From contig ONAV01000004.1 of NCBI GenBank assembly GCA_900315925.1, positions 28,653 to 92,652 of the forward strand: a stretch of DNA of 64,000 bases, written 5' to 3'. The notes under the pieces are model-generated. The model had not been told where the DNA came from. It ran no database searches and saw only the letters and a program-made list of their open reading frames with translations. This DNA is from an uncultured Selenomonadales bacterium. GTDB taxonomy: Bacteria > Bacillota > Negativicutes > Acidaminococcales > Acidaminococcaceae. Below are positions 34,268 to 43,959 of the stretch, one piece after another; the stretch's first letter is position 1, and each line of letters opens with the position of its first letter. Both the position numbers and the translations under genes were made by a program.

Positions 34268-36991
34268 TTATTGTTCTTCAATCTTAAACTTTTTCCATAA
34301 AATTCCCAAATCATTAAGCGAGCCAAAATCCTTTATAGACAGCCCATTGTGATCTATTGTAAAACGTATCCTGAGCAAATTACTGTTAATAACAGCTGCC
34401 GGTATTCTAAACGAAAAATCATAGTTCTTGTTATCAAACAAGACATCAGTAATATAAACATCATTAACATAAAACTTAGCCGTTCTGTACGGCAAATTTG
34501 ATATATACGAATCAGCGGTAAAGCTGAAAACCAAGTCCGTATCTTTTTGATAATTACTTAAATTAAACTGTAAGGTGGACTCCGCCCCCACCGACCAACT
34601 ACCTTTGGGTTCCGATTTTTCCATCCAACCGGTACCCTGGAACATCTCAAAATTCGGATTCTTATCAGTACAATCTATTTCTTCTCCCAGCGAATAAACT
34701 CTTCCCTGATTTTTATACCAACTTCCCAATGTTTCTTTTTTCTTCCAAGAATTTAAATCTTTGGCATTGCCAACGATTTCATATTCAACAAAATCTCTTT
34801 CCTGTTGTAAATAGTACTTTCTGACCGGCAAAGAGAAATTCCTTTGATTTCCTTTCTCATTATCATCAAATCGTTGAAAAAGCATCGGAAGGAATTCCGA
34901 ATACGAAATAGATTCATCAGATACTTTTATATCAGTCATCTGACTGCCCGGTTGCTTCATGCAAAGTAACGGCCGACTTCCAGGTTGGTTAAAATCCCCA
35001 TGATCCGCCATAATCACAAATGTACTGTCGTCAAATATTCCCTTTTCTTTCATTTGGTGTATATACTCAATAACAATCTTCATAACACCGACAGATTGTT
35101 CATAACGATTTAAGTTATTCTTCTCGTGAAGCCCGAACTCCATATTACGATTGTAAATATATGGATAATGTGCGCCTGATAAGTGATAAAAACGAAAACA
35201 ATTCTTATTATCAGTATAAGTTAAACCTTTCTTTAATTCAGAGTAAAAATCCCCGTCATTTACTTCATATATTTGAACTTTTCGATTTTTCAATAGGCTT
35301 GCCTTACCATTTGGATCATATAGATAAAACAATTGCTTAAGATAATGCGGCATCATTCTAAAACGTACAAGATTTGTAAAGTCTCGCATGGAATTCTCAT
35401 TCAATTCGATATCTTCACTTATTAAATTATCGATGGGAGCATGTCCTGCAGTAATTGTTTGAATAGTGTAAATACCAACATCATAATGATTGTGATCCAG
35501 TTTTTGATAATACTCGTTTCCTTTCCAAGCTTCTTCTAAATATTGCGAATGCGGCATATCGTTGTAATATGTTTTCCCTGTGAGAATTTGGGGTACAGAA
35601 TTATGTGTAAATCCATAAACAGACGTAGTATCCGGATAAAAGGTAAACCCTTTCAATTCTTCAATAATCTGCGGTTCCTTACTCATCATTTCTTCAAAGA
35701 TTTTTGCTTCAAAAGCGTCTAATAAGATTACTATTACATTACTCTTCGAAGAAATAGTGAACATATCTTTCGTAGTAAGTATATTAATACTTGTCCTGTT
35801 TTGATAGGCTTCTAACGGCAGAGGATTCATCTTAAACGTAAATAACAGAACAATGCACTGCAGTACAACAAGACTAAATGCAATCGATTTAATTAAACTC
35901 CTGATCTTTGCATTACTTTTAATCTGTTTAAATTTAGTAAAAGCTATCCATAAACAACAAAGCCATATAAACGTATTCAGAATTCCTAAACCTGTATATT
36001 CGCTCCAGTTAATTTCATGTCCGTCAAACAAACCGTAATTCAATTCAATTATATACGTTTGCAAGAAAACACCAAGCAATAAGCCTGCCAAGACAGAAAG
36101 ATATATACTCCTAATATTTTTACGCCAGCAAATGATATAAACCAACAACAAGGCCATAAAATATTTTGCTGTGGTTGCCAAAAAGAATTTTAAAACGTCT
36201 TTAAAGCCAAACCATAACTGATCCGCATTTTTAATATATATCTCCAATGGAACAAAAAGCCCTATTGTCAAAGACAACGCAAAAATGATATGAAACGCCA
36301 GTTCATTCCCGGAAATAAAATTTCCTGCTGTCTCAACATACTCATTAAACCACTGTAGTCTGTCAAACAAAAGGCAATGAAGCAAAGACCACAACAAATT
36401 ACATGTCCAAAAAATTAACAACGCCGAGGGAGCCGGATACAAAACAATCAAAAATATAATTCCGATAATAATTGTCTGCACAATCTCCTTTTTGCTGAGC
36501 TTCGGCATTACAAAAGCGTATAATACGGTAACAAATGTCATCACAAACGGCAACAGATTGATTCCTGCTAATAATTGATCCGGTTCTCCTAAATTGGGGA
36601 TCCCCCCCCAAGAAACACCTTTAATTTCTGTTAAACCAGATAACATATAGTAAGCAGCCATTAAAAATGGAATTTGCAGAACAAAACCAACTGCTGACCG
36701 AATTGAATAAATTGGATGATATGAATACCGGTAATATAGCCGTTGTATTCTTTCATACTGTTCCTGTCCGCTATATGTTTCCTTAATTTTTGCAATCTGT
36801 GGCATAATTACAGTTTGGATTTCGCGTTCTTTATTCTGAATATGTTGGGCTTTTCTATTAATAGGAAACAAAACAACATATAAAAATAACGATAACAACA
36901 CAAGCGAAAGTCCATAATTACTTGTGATATCAAAAATGTTCAAGTATAATTCTTTATAAATATTCACTAAAAAATCCATCAAAAATGACAT
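34268..36991 (-). CDS. YidC/Oxa1-like domain fused to alkaline-phosphatase-superfamily transferase (2)
   Basis: 907 residues, a paralogue of the preceding fusion 20 bases away. YidC-like part: NYGLSLVLLSLFLYVVLFPI, YHPIYSIRSAVGFVLQIPF, PSALLIFWTCNLLWSL; again no groove arginine (Tyr instead). Catalytic part: VIVILLDAFEA, THNSVPQILTG, SGAHYPYIYN, VIMADHGDFNQPGSRP. The C-terminal beta-rich module differs more between the two, so they may act on different acceptors or donate different groups. It follows a CDP-glycerol transferase gene by seven bases, so it belongs to the same operon. Confidence 0.75.
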   Translation of the reverse strand: MSFLMDFLVNIYKELYLNIFDITSNYGLSLVLLSLFLYVVLFPINRKAQHIQNKEREIQTVIMPQIAKIKETYSGQEQYERIQRLYYRYSYHPIYSIRSAVGFVLQIPFLMAAYYMLSGLTEIKGVSWGGIPNLGEPDQLLAGINLLPFVMTFVTVLYAFVMPKLSKKEIVQTIIIGIIFLIVLYPAPSALLIFWTCNLLWSLLHCLLFDRLQWFNEYVETAGNFISGNELAFHIIFALSLTIGLFVPLEIYIKNADQLWFGFKDVLKFFLATTAKYFMALLLVYIICWRKNIRSIYLSVLAGLLLGVFLQTYIIELNYGLFDGHEINWSEYTGLGILNTFIWLCCLWIAFTKFKQIKSNAKIRSLIKSIAFSLVVLQCIVLLFTFKMNPLPLEAYQNRTSINILTTKDMFTISSKSNVIVILLDAFEAKIFEEMMSKEPQIIEELKGFTFYPDTTSVYGFTHNSVPQILTGKTYYNDMPHSQYLEEAWKGNEYYQKLDHNHYDVGIYTIQTITAGHAPIDNLISEDIELNENSMRDFTNLVRFRMMPHYLKQLFYLYDPNGKASLLKNRKVQIYEVNDGDFYSELKKGLTYTDNKNCFRFYHLSGAHYPYIYNRNMEFGLHEKNNLNRYEQSVGVMKIVIEYIHQMKEKGIFDDSTFVIMADHGDFNQPGSRPLLCMKQPGSQMTDIKVSDESISYSEFLPMLFQRFDDNEKGNQRNFSLPVRKYYLQQERDFVEYEIVGNAKDLNSWKKKETLGSWYKNQGRVYSLGEEIDCTDKNPNFEMFQGTGWMEKSEPKGSWSVGAESTLQFNLSNYQKDTDLVFSFTADSYISNLPYRTAKFYVNDVYITDVLFDNKNYDFSFRIPAAVINSNLLRIRFTIDHNGLSIKDFGSLNDLGILWKKFKIEEQ

Positions 36992-36998
36992 TGTACTT

Positions 36999-38354
36999 TT
37001 ATCCTTGCTCTAATAGCAAATTATTATTAATCAAATAATCCGCAATTATTTCTCCTGATTTTCCTAAATTATATATATTATTATCTCTAAATTCTAAAAT
37101 AGCCTTATTATCTTTTTTGTTTAAAACATCAGTAATAACTTCATCTAATTTATCTATCTCGCTTTCATGCAGCGTATAACCATAACCTATTGCCTTCATC
37201 GCGTCTTCATTCCATGAATATCCAATATCTGAAACCTCAAAATCTTGTAAAGTTTCTTGTGTAAAAGAAATGGGTATTGTAATAAATGGCTTTTGATAAA
37301 CTAATGCAAAATCAAGCCGAATACCAGAAGTATCAGAAATTAAAATATCTGCAGTTTGAAAAGATTCTGTACCATCAGGATTAAAATCCCAAACAACATT
37401 ACTGTATTTTTTTAATTTGTTTTCAATATTCTTAATTAGTTTCTTTTCAACCTTTAAAGATTGAGGGTGAGGACGAAGAATTAAATTAAAACCTTTATTT
37501 GCTAACATTTCTATGAAATCCGTTCCGTAACAATTAAGAAAACCTTTTCTACCCCACGAGGGTGCCAATAGAATTGTGACGTTTTGGAAATCAAAACAAC
37601 GATTACTCTTAGCAGAATTGCTTTTACGCTGATTTGCGTTTTTTATAAGTTCATCCATATACGGAAGGCCAGCAGGATACAATTCTTTTTTAGGTACCCC
37701 TCTTATTGTTTCAAGTTTTCTGATGATTGGAATTTCAAAGTCACCTACTAACATAACCGCGTCGTAATGATCTAAAGAACCTTTATGATAATAGGACAAA
37801 TCATTAAAACCGTGAGAAATGTGAACTAATTTTTTAATATTTTCAGAACGAGGTAAAGGATAACCGTCCGTTCCAATATTTGGAGTTGTCGATAATACAA
37901 TGTTTGCACTTAAATTTCCCATTTTTACATACGCAACACTACCTTCACCAATAAATCGGTTATTCATATATTGATTGTCTATTAATAAACAAGGATCTTT
38001 TATATCCATAGTATAATAAGAAAAACGCTGTTTCTTTTCTATAAGTTTCTCTACTACCGGCTTAAAAATATGCCAATATGCCTTCCCTTCATTAAAAATA
38101 ACAATCGAATCATGTTGTGAAAAAGAGGTCTTGATTTCATTAATACTACTATGACTCGGATTTTTTTTAATTGCTTTATAAAAAATACCTTTAAGAAAAT
38201 AAAAAACAGCACCTGTTAAACTTAAAATAACATAAAGCAAAGCATTGCCTGTCCCTGGGTCAAGGTACGCATATGAAACTGATGGGACGAAAAAGCAAAT
38301 AACAAAAAAAATATAGCCAATCAAAAAAGATTTATTCATTGTTTTAACACTCAC
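36999..38354 (-). CDS. CDP-glycerol glycerophosphotransferase-like enzyme (1)
   Basis: 451 residues. The N-terminus has a signal-like helix, the motif AYLDPGTGNALLYVILSL and a second helix. The remainder has the Glyphos_transf fold: HISHGFNDLSYYHKGS, LAPSWGRKGFL, NLILRPHPQSLKVE and LISDTSGIRLDFALVY are its donor-binding motifs. Such enzymes add glycerol phosphate (or a similar polyol phosphate) from a CDP donor to a lipid-linked acceptor. A near twin lies at 41405. It follows the TagD fusion, which could make the CDP donor. Confidence 0.82.
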   Translation of the reverse strand: MSVKTMNKSFLIGYIFFVICFFVPSVSYAYLDPGTGNALLYVILSLTGAVFYFLKGIFYKAIKKNPSHSSINEIKTSFSQHDSIVIFNEGKAYWHIFKPVVEKLIEKKQRFSYYTMDIKDPCLLIDNQYMNNRFIGEGSVAYVKMGNLSANIVLSTTPNIGTDGYPLPRSENIKKLVHISHGFNDLSYYHKGSLDHYDAVMLVGDFEIPIIRKLETIRGVPKKELYPAGLPYMDELIKNANQRKSNSAKSNRCFDFQNVTILLAPSWGRKGFLNCYGTDFIEMLANKGFNLILRPHPQSLKVEKKLIKNIENKLKKYSNVVWDFNPDGTESFQTADILISDTSGIRLDFALVYQKPFITIPISFTQETLQDFEVSDIGYSWNEDAMKAIGYGYTLHESEIDKLDEVITDVLNKKDNKAILEFRDNNIYNLGKSGEIIADYLINNNLLLEQG

Positions 38355-38385
38355 AAAAAACTAACGATTTAAATATCTTTTAACC

Positions 38386-39729
38386 TCAAATAAAAATTAC
38401 ATCTTTATCATCATAAAAATCTTGTAGAATCTCTGAAATAGCTAATGAAATATCTTGGTCAATTTTTAAGTATGTTGTATTCGTTTGTATAGATTTTAAA
38501 AACGATACCAGTTCATATCTGATTCCTTCACCATCCAGCTGATAAAAATATCTTTTGTTATCAACAGGATTTTCATACCTGATTTCAAAATAATCTGTTT
38601 TCCACCAGGGTGAAGGAACATAAATATATCCTTTAGTGCCAGAAACAACCAATTCCCCTTCAGATTTAACACCGCGTCCAACTTTAACGCTTGCTACTGA
38701 ATTTGGAAAAACAAACTCTATTTTAGTGAATGTATCAAATTTCTCGCTATTTTTATCAATATGAGAAATAATGTTTTTACATTTAAATGATGTCCCTAAA
38801 ATTTGGAAAACTGGTAATAAACCAGTAGGTCCCCATGTCGCCAGGCTATTCCATTTTTTATCAAGCTCAAAATCTGAAAGAGCCGTAATTGACTTCAGAC
38901 TTGTGCATGTTGCGTCAACTGATACAACATGACCAATCTTACCTGCTTTAAGCATTAGTAATAACCTTTGATATGCAGTTGAATAAGCGGTTTTTATAGC
39001 TTCCATGAGAATAACATGATTATTCTCTGCAAGTTTATATAATTCAAAACAGTCTTTTCTATTTAATGCTAATGGGGATTCGCATAATACATGTTTTCCT
39101 TTAAGTAATGCTTTTTTTACCTGCAAATAATGAGCTTTTGGAAACGAATGAATATAAACAGCGTCTACATTACATAAAAAATCGTCTAAATTATCGGTAA
39201 CAATCGAAAGATCCTTTAACGATTTTGACAAACTTTCAGGATAATCCGTACAAATTCCCGAAATTTTAACGCCATTTACGTAAGAACTTTCCTTTACTAT
39301 TTTTTCCAGAAAAGAGGCACTTCCAACAAGGCCAAGTTTTAGCAACGCTTTTTCGGAACGAATACCAGAACTTGAAATTCCTTTAGTACGCTCCAAATAA
39401 ATAACTTTACAGTATTCCTTTAGATAATCAAAATACCCCTCCCAATCAGATCCAACCGTAAAAATATCTATATTATACCGTTTGATATCATCAATTTTTT
39501 GTCCTTCATACTCTTCAATAACAATTTTATCTGCAAATCCTGTTTTTCTGATAGCTTCAACCCTTTCAGACAATGATTGCTGTAAATTTATTTTTCCTCT
39601 GGTTTTGTCGAAATCGTCAGAAGTTACACCAACTATTAGATAGTCGCCAAGTGCTTTTGCTCTTTCCAATAACCTGATGTGACCATAATGAAGCATATCA
39701 AAAGTTCCATAAGTGATAACTTTAATCAT
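38386..39729 (-). CDS. TagD-type cytidylyltransferase fused to Gfo/Idh/MocA-like domain
   Basis: 447 residues. Residues 1-130 are a glycerol-3-phosphate cytidylyltransferase-like domain with YGTFDMLHYGHIRLLERA (HxGH) and GISSSGIR. From residue 130 a Gfo/Idh/MocA-type fold follows: VDAVYIHSFPKAHYLQVKKALLKGKHVLCESPLAL. The lysine of the usual EKP motif is serine here, and the glycine-rich nucleotide loop is weak (GLVGSASF). The second domain may be non-catalytic or use another chemistry. Its neighbours include two CDP-polyol transferases, which fits CDP-glycerol or CDP-polyol supply with a linked redox or sensing step. Confidence 0.8.
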   Translation of the reverse strand: MIKVITYGTFDMLHYGHIRLLERAKALGDYLIVGVTSDDFDKTRGKINLQQSLSERVEAIRKTGFADKIVIEEYEGQKIDDIKRYNIDIFTVGSDWEGYFDYLKEYCKVIYLERTKGISSSGIRSEKALLKLGLVGSASFLEKIVKESSYVNGVKISGICTDYPESLSKSLKDLSIVTDNLDDFLCNVDAVYIHSFPKAHYLQVKKALLKGKHVLCESPLALNRKDCFELYKLAENNHVILMEAIKTAYSTAYQRLLLMLKAGKIGHVVSVDATCTSLKSITALSDFELDKKWNSLATWGPTGLLPVFQILGTSFKCKNIISHIDKNSEKFDTFTKIEFVFPNSVASVKVGRGVKSEGELVVSGTKGYIYVPSPWWKTDYFEIRYENPVDNKRYFYQLDGEGIRYELVSFLKSIQTNTTYLKIDQDISLAISEILQDFYDDKDVIFI

Positions 39730-39749
39730 GATAAAAACCCCTTCCCTTA

Positions 39750-40808
39750 TCAGTTATCTACTTCAATAAGAGCTTCTAAAAATTGCTTCATGTATCTCTT
39801 TTCACCAATAGTAACTCTCAAGCATGTACCAAGGTTGCCAACATTAGGATATGCTTTAATTAATATTTTCTTTTCTTTTTTCATTCTTTCAACAATTTTC
39901 AAAGCATCGGTTTTTGGTTTGATAAAAATAAAATTACCCGCTTCACCTTTATGTACATAGCCAAACCTATCAAGTTGATTAATCAAAAAAACACGCCCTT
40001 CTAAAAAACCATTAATTAAACTATTCAATAGGCTCGGAGATTCTAATACGGCCTCGGCAAACTTAAGCGCAATACAATTAACATTATGAGGAGTACACAT
40101 ATTATGTAAAACTTTTATTCCTTCTGGCCGACCTACCACATACCCCAATCTGCAGCCCGCCAATGAAAACAGTTTTGAAAAAGTCCGTGTAATAAAAACA
40201 TGCTCTTCGTTCAACGCATACTTGATAAAAGTTTTGGGATAAAAATAATGATACGCTTCATCAACAAGAACTGTAATATGCTTTTCGCGGGCATTAGTCA
40301 TCAATTTTTCAAACTCTTCATCTGTATATACATTACCCATCGGATTATTTGGATTCAATAAAATTAAGAGTTGAGTTTTGTGAGATAGATGAGCTATGAT
40401 ATTATTTATATCCAAAGATAAATCTTTATTATATGGTACTTTAACAAAATTTCTTTCATACATCTCAGAAAAAACCTGAAACATAGCAAATGAAGGAAAA
40501 ACGCCGACAATTTCTCCATTCTTTTCGGTGAAAGACTCTATAATATATCGTATACCTTCTACTGATCCATTTGTTAGGCATAAATAATCGCTCTTCGTTC
40601 CCAAATGCTTTGCAAGCACCTTGATAAAATGTGATGTTTCCGGGTATTGTGATAAGAACTGTGGTGTAACACCAGAAAGTACCTCTTGCACAAATCGTTG
40701 AGGCAACCCTCCAGGGTTTTCATTTAAATCAAGCCGAAGGAAGCCTTTCCTATCGTTCTGATCAAACACACGATGCAACTTGTCAATATTACTGTTAATG
40801 TAATACAT
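39750..40808 (-). CDS. HisC-like class I/II aminotransferase
   Basis: 352 residues, PLP-dependent fold type I. Seen are LRLDLNENPGGLP, LLNPNNPMGNVY, VLVDEAYHYF and the lysine motif TFSKLFSLAGCRLGYVVG. HisC-like enzymes act on histidinol phosphate, aromatic acids or small phosphorylated amino compounds. No histidine genes are near, and the context of cytidylyltransferases and polyol-phosphate transferases suggests making an amino-phospho headgroup for the polymer. The substrate is not known. Confidence 0.78.
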   Translation of the reverse strand: MYYINSNIDKLHRVFDQNDRKGFLRLDLNENPGGLPQRFVQEVLSGVTPQFLSQYPETSHFIKVLAKHLGTKSDYLCLTNGSVEGIRYIIESFTEKNGEIVGVFPSFAMFQVFSEMYERNFVKVPYNKDLSLDINNIIAHLSHKTQLLILLNPNNPMGNVYTDEEFEKLMTNAREKHITVLVDEAYHYFYPKTFIKYALNEEHVFITRTFSKLFSLAGCRLGYVVGRPEGIKVLHNMCTPHNVNCIALKFAEAVLESPSLLNSLINGFLEGRVFLINQLDRFGYVHKGEAGNFIFIKPKTDALKIVERMKKEKKILIKAYPNVGNLGTCLRVTIGEKRYMKQFLEALIEVDN

Positions 40809-40826
40809 TTTTCCCCCTAAAAGCCA

Positions 40827-41333
40827 TTAGATTCTAAAAAGATAATACCATCTCTTATCGTCTTCCATTACTGTTTTTCCTCCGTACGAGTCATGGATTA
40901 TCTTTGAAATATAATTAGGTTTTTCAATCGTTGAGTACACCTCATTTATTTTCATATTTGAAGCTTGTTCAAGCAACAGTCCAAATAAGACTTTTCCATA
41001 ACCGTTTCCTCTATATAGTGGGTCAATGGCATATCCGATATTTCCTCCAAATTTACGCGACTCTATTGTCACCTTTTCACGCAATTTTCCAAATCCAACC
41101 GGTTGTTTATCTACAATAAGCCAAAATATCCATTGCTTAACATAGCCTTTTGGAAGCCCTTCTCCTTTTGACCAATTATCTCTTTCAATAAGCCATTGTT
41201 GGAAATTGTCATAAGTCATACCATTGACTTCATTGTTAAACGCGTTCTCAGACGGACCAATCCGTTGAAGCATCTTATATATCTCAATTCCATCATTTGG
41301 AGAAAGCTGCCTTAAACTGAATTCATGAATCAT
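40827..41333 (-). CDS. GNAT-family N-acetyltransferase
   Basis: 168 residues. The GNAT acetyl-CoA loop is visible as IGYAIDPLYRGNGYGKVLFGLLLEQA, preceded by the strand QPVGFGKLREKV. The length and N-terminal RQLSPNDGIEIYKML are typical of small GNAT enzymes. It lies 18 bases upstream of the aminotransferase, so it may acetylate the amino product of that enzyme; this is inference. Confidence 0.8.
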   Translation of the reverse strand: MIHEFSLRQLSPNDGIEIYKMLQRIGPSENAFNNEVNGMTYDNFQQWLIERDNWSKGEGLPKGYVKQWIFWLIVDKQPVGFGKLREKVTIESRKFGGNIGYAIDPLYRGNGYGKVLFGLLLEQASNMKINEVYSTIEKPNYISKIIHDSYGGKTVMEDDKRWYYLFRI

Positions 41334-41404
41334 TTAGTAAGCCCTCATGCCATTTACTCGTAGTTTTTGTTGGAATAATCGTCTGTATAATTGAAACGCC
41401 TATC

Positions 41405-42745
41405 TTACTTAAATGCAGTTGTTTTTATCAGATATTCAGCAATTACTTCACCAGAATGTTCTATATTAAAAATATTTTTGTTTTGGAAATTTAAAGTATC
41501 TTTATCTGTTCTCTCTTTTAAAACTCTCATAATCACTTCATCCAACTTCTCAATTTCTCCAACTTGTAAAGTATAGCCAATTTCCTTTATGTTTTCCTCT
41601 ATCCACGAAAAACCTATATCCGTAATTTCAAAGTCCTGCATCGCTTCCTGTGAAAAAACATATGGAATCGTAATAAACGGTTTATGATAGACCATAGCGA
41701 AGTCCAATCGCACAGCGGATGTATCAGAAATTAATATGTCTGCCGTTCTTAATGAATCTGTTCCGTCAGGGTTAAAATCCCACTTCAAATTATTATATTT
41801 TTTTAATTTGCTTTCAAGATTATGTATCAGTTTACTCTCCACTTTTAACGATTGTGGGTGAGGGCGCAGAATCAGATTAAATTTCTTCTCTGCCAATTGT
41901 TCAATAAAATCAGTTCCCAATGACTTAAGAAAACCTTTTTCACCCCAGGAAGGAGCCAGCAATACTGTAATTTCTTCAGGATTGTTAAAACAATTATCTT
42001 TTTTTCCTTTTGTTCGCATTAACTCATCAGAATTCTGTTTTGCTTTTTTTAAAAGTTCATCCATATAAGGCAGTCCTGCAGGTACCAGTTCTTTGGCAGG
42101 CAAATTTCTTAATTCTTCCAGTTTTCTAATTAAAGGTATTTCAAATTCACCAACCAATAACACCGCATCATAATGATCCAGCGAACCTTTGTAATATGTG
42201 GCCAAATCGTCAAATGCATGAAACACGTGCACTAATTTTTTTATCTTCTTAGAACGGGGAATCGGGTAGCCTTTTGTGCCGATGTTAGGTGTTGTTGCTA
42301 ATACAATATCTGCACTTAGGTGCCCTATTTTGGAATAAGCCATATTCCCATCGCCAATATAACGATTATCCATCAATCGGTTGGCAATAGTAAGGCAGGG
42401 GTCCTCTATGTCCATTGTATAGTATGTGAAAGGCTGTTTTTTTCCCAGCAGTTTTTCTACCACAGGCTTAAAAGTATTCCAGTAAGCTTTTCCTTCATTA
42501 AAAAGCACTATAGAATGATGATTATCTGCGTCTTTACTATCTGCCTGTGTTTCATTTTGTTCTTCTTTTCTTTTTATTACCTTGTAAAAAAAACCTTTAA
42601 CAAAATAAAAAACCGCACCTAACAGGCTCAGTGCAACATAGATCAGGGCATTACCGGTTCCCGGATCTAAATATGCGTAAGCTGTTGAAGGAATGAAAAA
42701 ACAAATTGTTAAAAAAATGTAGATAATAAAAAAGTTAGTTTTCAT
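41405..42745 (-). CDS. CDP-glycerol glycerophosphotransferase-like enzyme (2)
   Basis: 446 residues and a close paralogue of the gene at 36999: AYLDPGTGNALIYVALSLLGA, HVFHAFDDLATYYKGS, LAPSWGEKGFLKSLG, LILRPHPQSLKVESK, SDTSAVRLDFAMVY. The second histidine-loop residue reads HAF instead of HGF, and the pair may perform successive priming and polymerising steps, as TagB and TagF do. First gene of the run toward 24.4 kb; a terminator at 42819 separates it from the ABC importer. Confidence 0.82.
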   Translation of the reverse strand: MKTNFFIIYIFLTICFFIPSTAYAYLDPGTGNALIYVALSLLGAVFYFVKGFFYKVIKRKEEQNETQADSKDADNHHSIVLFNEGKAYWNTFKPVVEKLLGKKQPFTYYTMDIEDPCLTIANRLMDNRYIGDGNMAYSKIGHLSADIVLATTPNIGTKGYPIPRSKKIKKLVHVFHAFDDLATYYKGSLDHYDAVLLVGEFEIPLIRKLEELRNLPAKELVPAGLPYMDELLKKAKQNSDELMRTKGKKDNCFNNPEEITVLLAPSWGEKGFLKSLGTDFIEQLAEKKFNLILRPHPQSLKVESKLIHNLESKLKKYNNLKWDFNPDGTDSLRTADILISDTSAVRLDFAMVYHKPFITIPYVFSQEAMQDFEITDIGFSWIEENIKEIGYTLQVGEIEKLDEVIMRVLKERTDKDTLNFQNKNIFNIEHSGEVIAEYLIKTTAFK

Positions 42746-42818
42746 AGATTTGAAATCTAATTATAGAAATCATTTAACCCTTTCATAGTTTATCATTATA
42801 TTATACAACACTATTCGA

Positions 42819-42867
42819 TAAAAAAAAAGATGAAAGCCACAAAGACACTTCAATTAAGGCTTTCAAT
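42819..42867 (-). terminator. Terminator after the ABC importer operon
   Basis: On the minus strand GATTGAAAGCC and GGCTTTCATC form the stem, followed by nine T residues. It isolates the importer operon from the glycerophosphotransferase gene downstream, whose own promoter may use TATAAT just after the hairpin. Confidence 0.75.
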
Positions 42868-42925
42868 CTTTACATTCTTATAACCATGTCAAATTATTAA
42901 TATCTATATGTTGGCAGATAATATT

Positions 42926-43951
42926 TTAATAATTCCATTTTGCCAGCAAGCGTTCTTTTTCTTCAATTGTATTGTTTTTCATATCCGCATATTTGATGTT
43001 TTCTGGCATGTTTTTAATCGTATAATCTTTATCTTTATAAAGCTTTTCCGGATAATACTTTTGTACCTGGCCTTCAATGACAGTGCTGTTCAGATAATCG
43101 AAAACATCTTTAACCGCCTTGTTTTTTTCTTTACCTTTAATCATTGCTACTGTGTAAAACGTATAGGGAGAGCCTTCTTTGAAAAATACCATTTCAAGAG
43201 GTACGCCTTCGGTTTTCTTTAATGCACCCTGAGCAGTCATCCCTAATCCAATAGCAACCTCTTTATTGATCAAAGCATTAACAGGACCAGAACCGGAACT
43301 TGTGAACTGTAAAACGTTTTTACTTAATTGATCAAAATACGCAAAAGCTTTTTCTTCCCCCATTGAATTTACTAATGCTTTCAAGAAAATATAACCAGTC
43401 CCGGAAGCTTTAGGACTTGGCATAGAAATAAGGCCTTTATATTCCGGTTTTAACAAATCCTCATAAGACTGCGGTGCTTTCAGGCCTTTTGCTTTTAATA
43501 CTTCTGTATTAAGAATAATTGCACCGCCAACACGACATTCAGGCATCCACTTTTTAGTATTTGAAAGTAAATCATCTGAGTACCTGCTCATATCATAGCT
43601 GCTCAAGTCAGCAAAAATCGGTTCCAGTTGCTTTGCATACCCGGCTTCTAAATCAAGCGTTATATCACAAAGTGTCTTTTCACCTTCAGCTTTTAATTTA
43701 GCTGCATGGTTTCCAGTAGAAAGGTATTCAATTACAATATCATAGTCAGGAAATTTTTCTTTTAGTTTTTTGCTGTAAAAATCATTTTTATACTCTTCCG
43801 CACTGGAAAAGATTACAACCTTTTTGCTTTCACTTACCTTTGGTGTTGCAGTTTTATTATCCACTTTTCCGCCACAACCAGTAATTACAAAGCAAAACAA
43901 AACTACCAACACCATTAATAGTACTTTCTTCATTTTCTTTCCTCTTTTCAT
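42926..43951 (-). CDS. ABC importer solute-binding lipoprotein
   Basis: 341 residues. A lipoprotein signal ends VITGCGG. The mature part is a cluster D-type binding protein (VVIFSSAEEYKNDFYSKKLKEKF, CDITLDLEAGYAKQLEP, FTSSGSGPVNALINKEVAIGLG), the family used for iron, 2-aminoethylphosphonate, spermidine and similar ligands. With the fused permease and ATPase it makes a complete importer. A divergent LicC-like gene suggests a phosphonate, choline or ethanolamine-type ligand, but the ligand cannot be read from the sequence. Confidence 0.82.
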   Translation of the reverse strand: MKRGKKMKKVLLMVLVVLFCFVITGCGGKVDNKTATPKVSESKKVVIFSSAEEYKNDFYSKKLKEKFPDYDIVIEYLSTGNHAAKLKAEGEKTLCDITLDLEAGYAKQLEPIFADLSSYDMSRYSDDLLSNTKKWMPECRVGGAIILNTEVLKAKGLKAPQSYEDLLKPEYKGLISMPSPKASGTGYIFLKALVNSMGEEKAFAYFDQLSKNVLQFTSSGSGPVNALINKEVAIGLGMTAQGALKKTEGVPLEMVFFKEGSPYTFYTVAMIKGKEKNKAVKDVFDYLNSTVIEGQVQKYYPEKLYKDKDYTIKNMPENIKYADMKNNTIEEKERLLAKWNY

Positions 43952-43959
43952 TTATTTTA

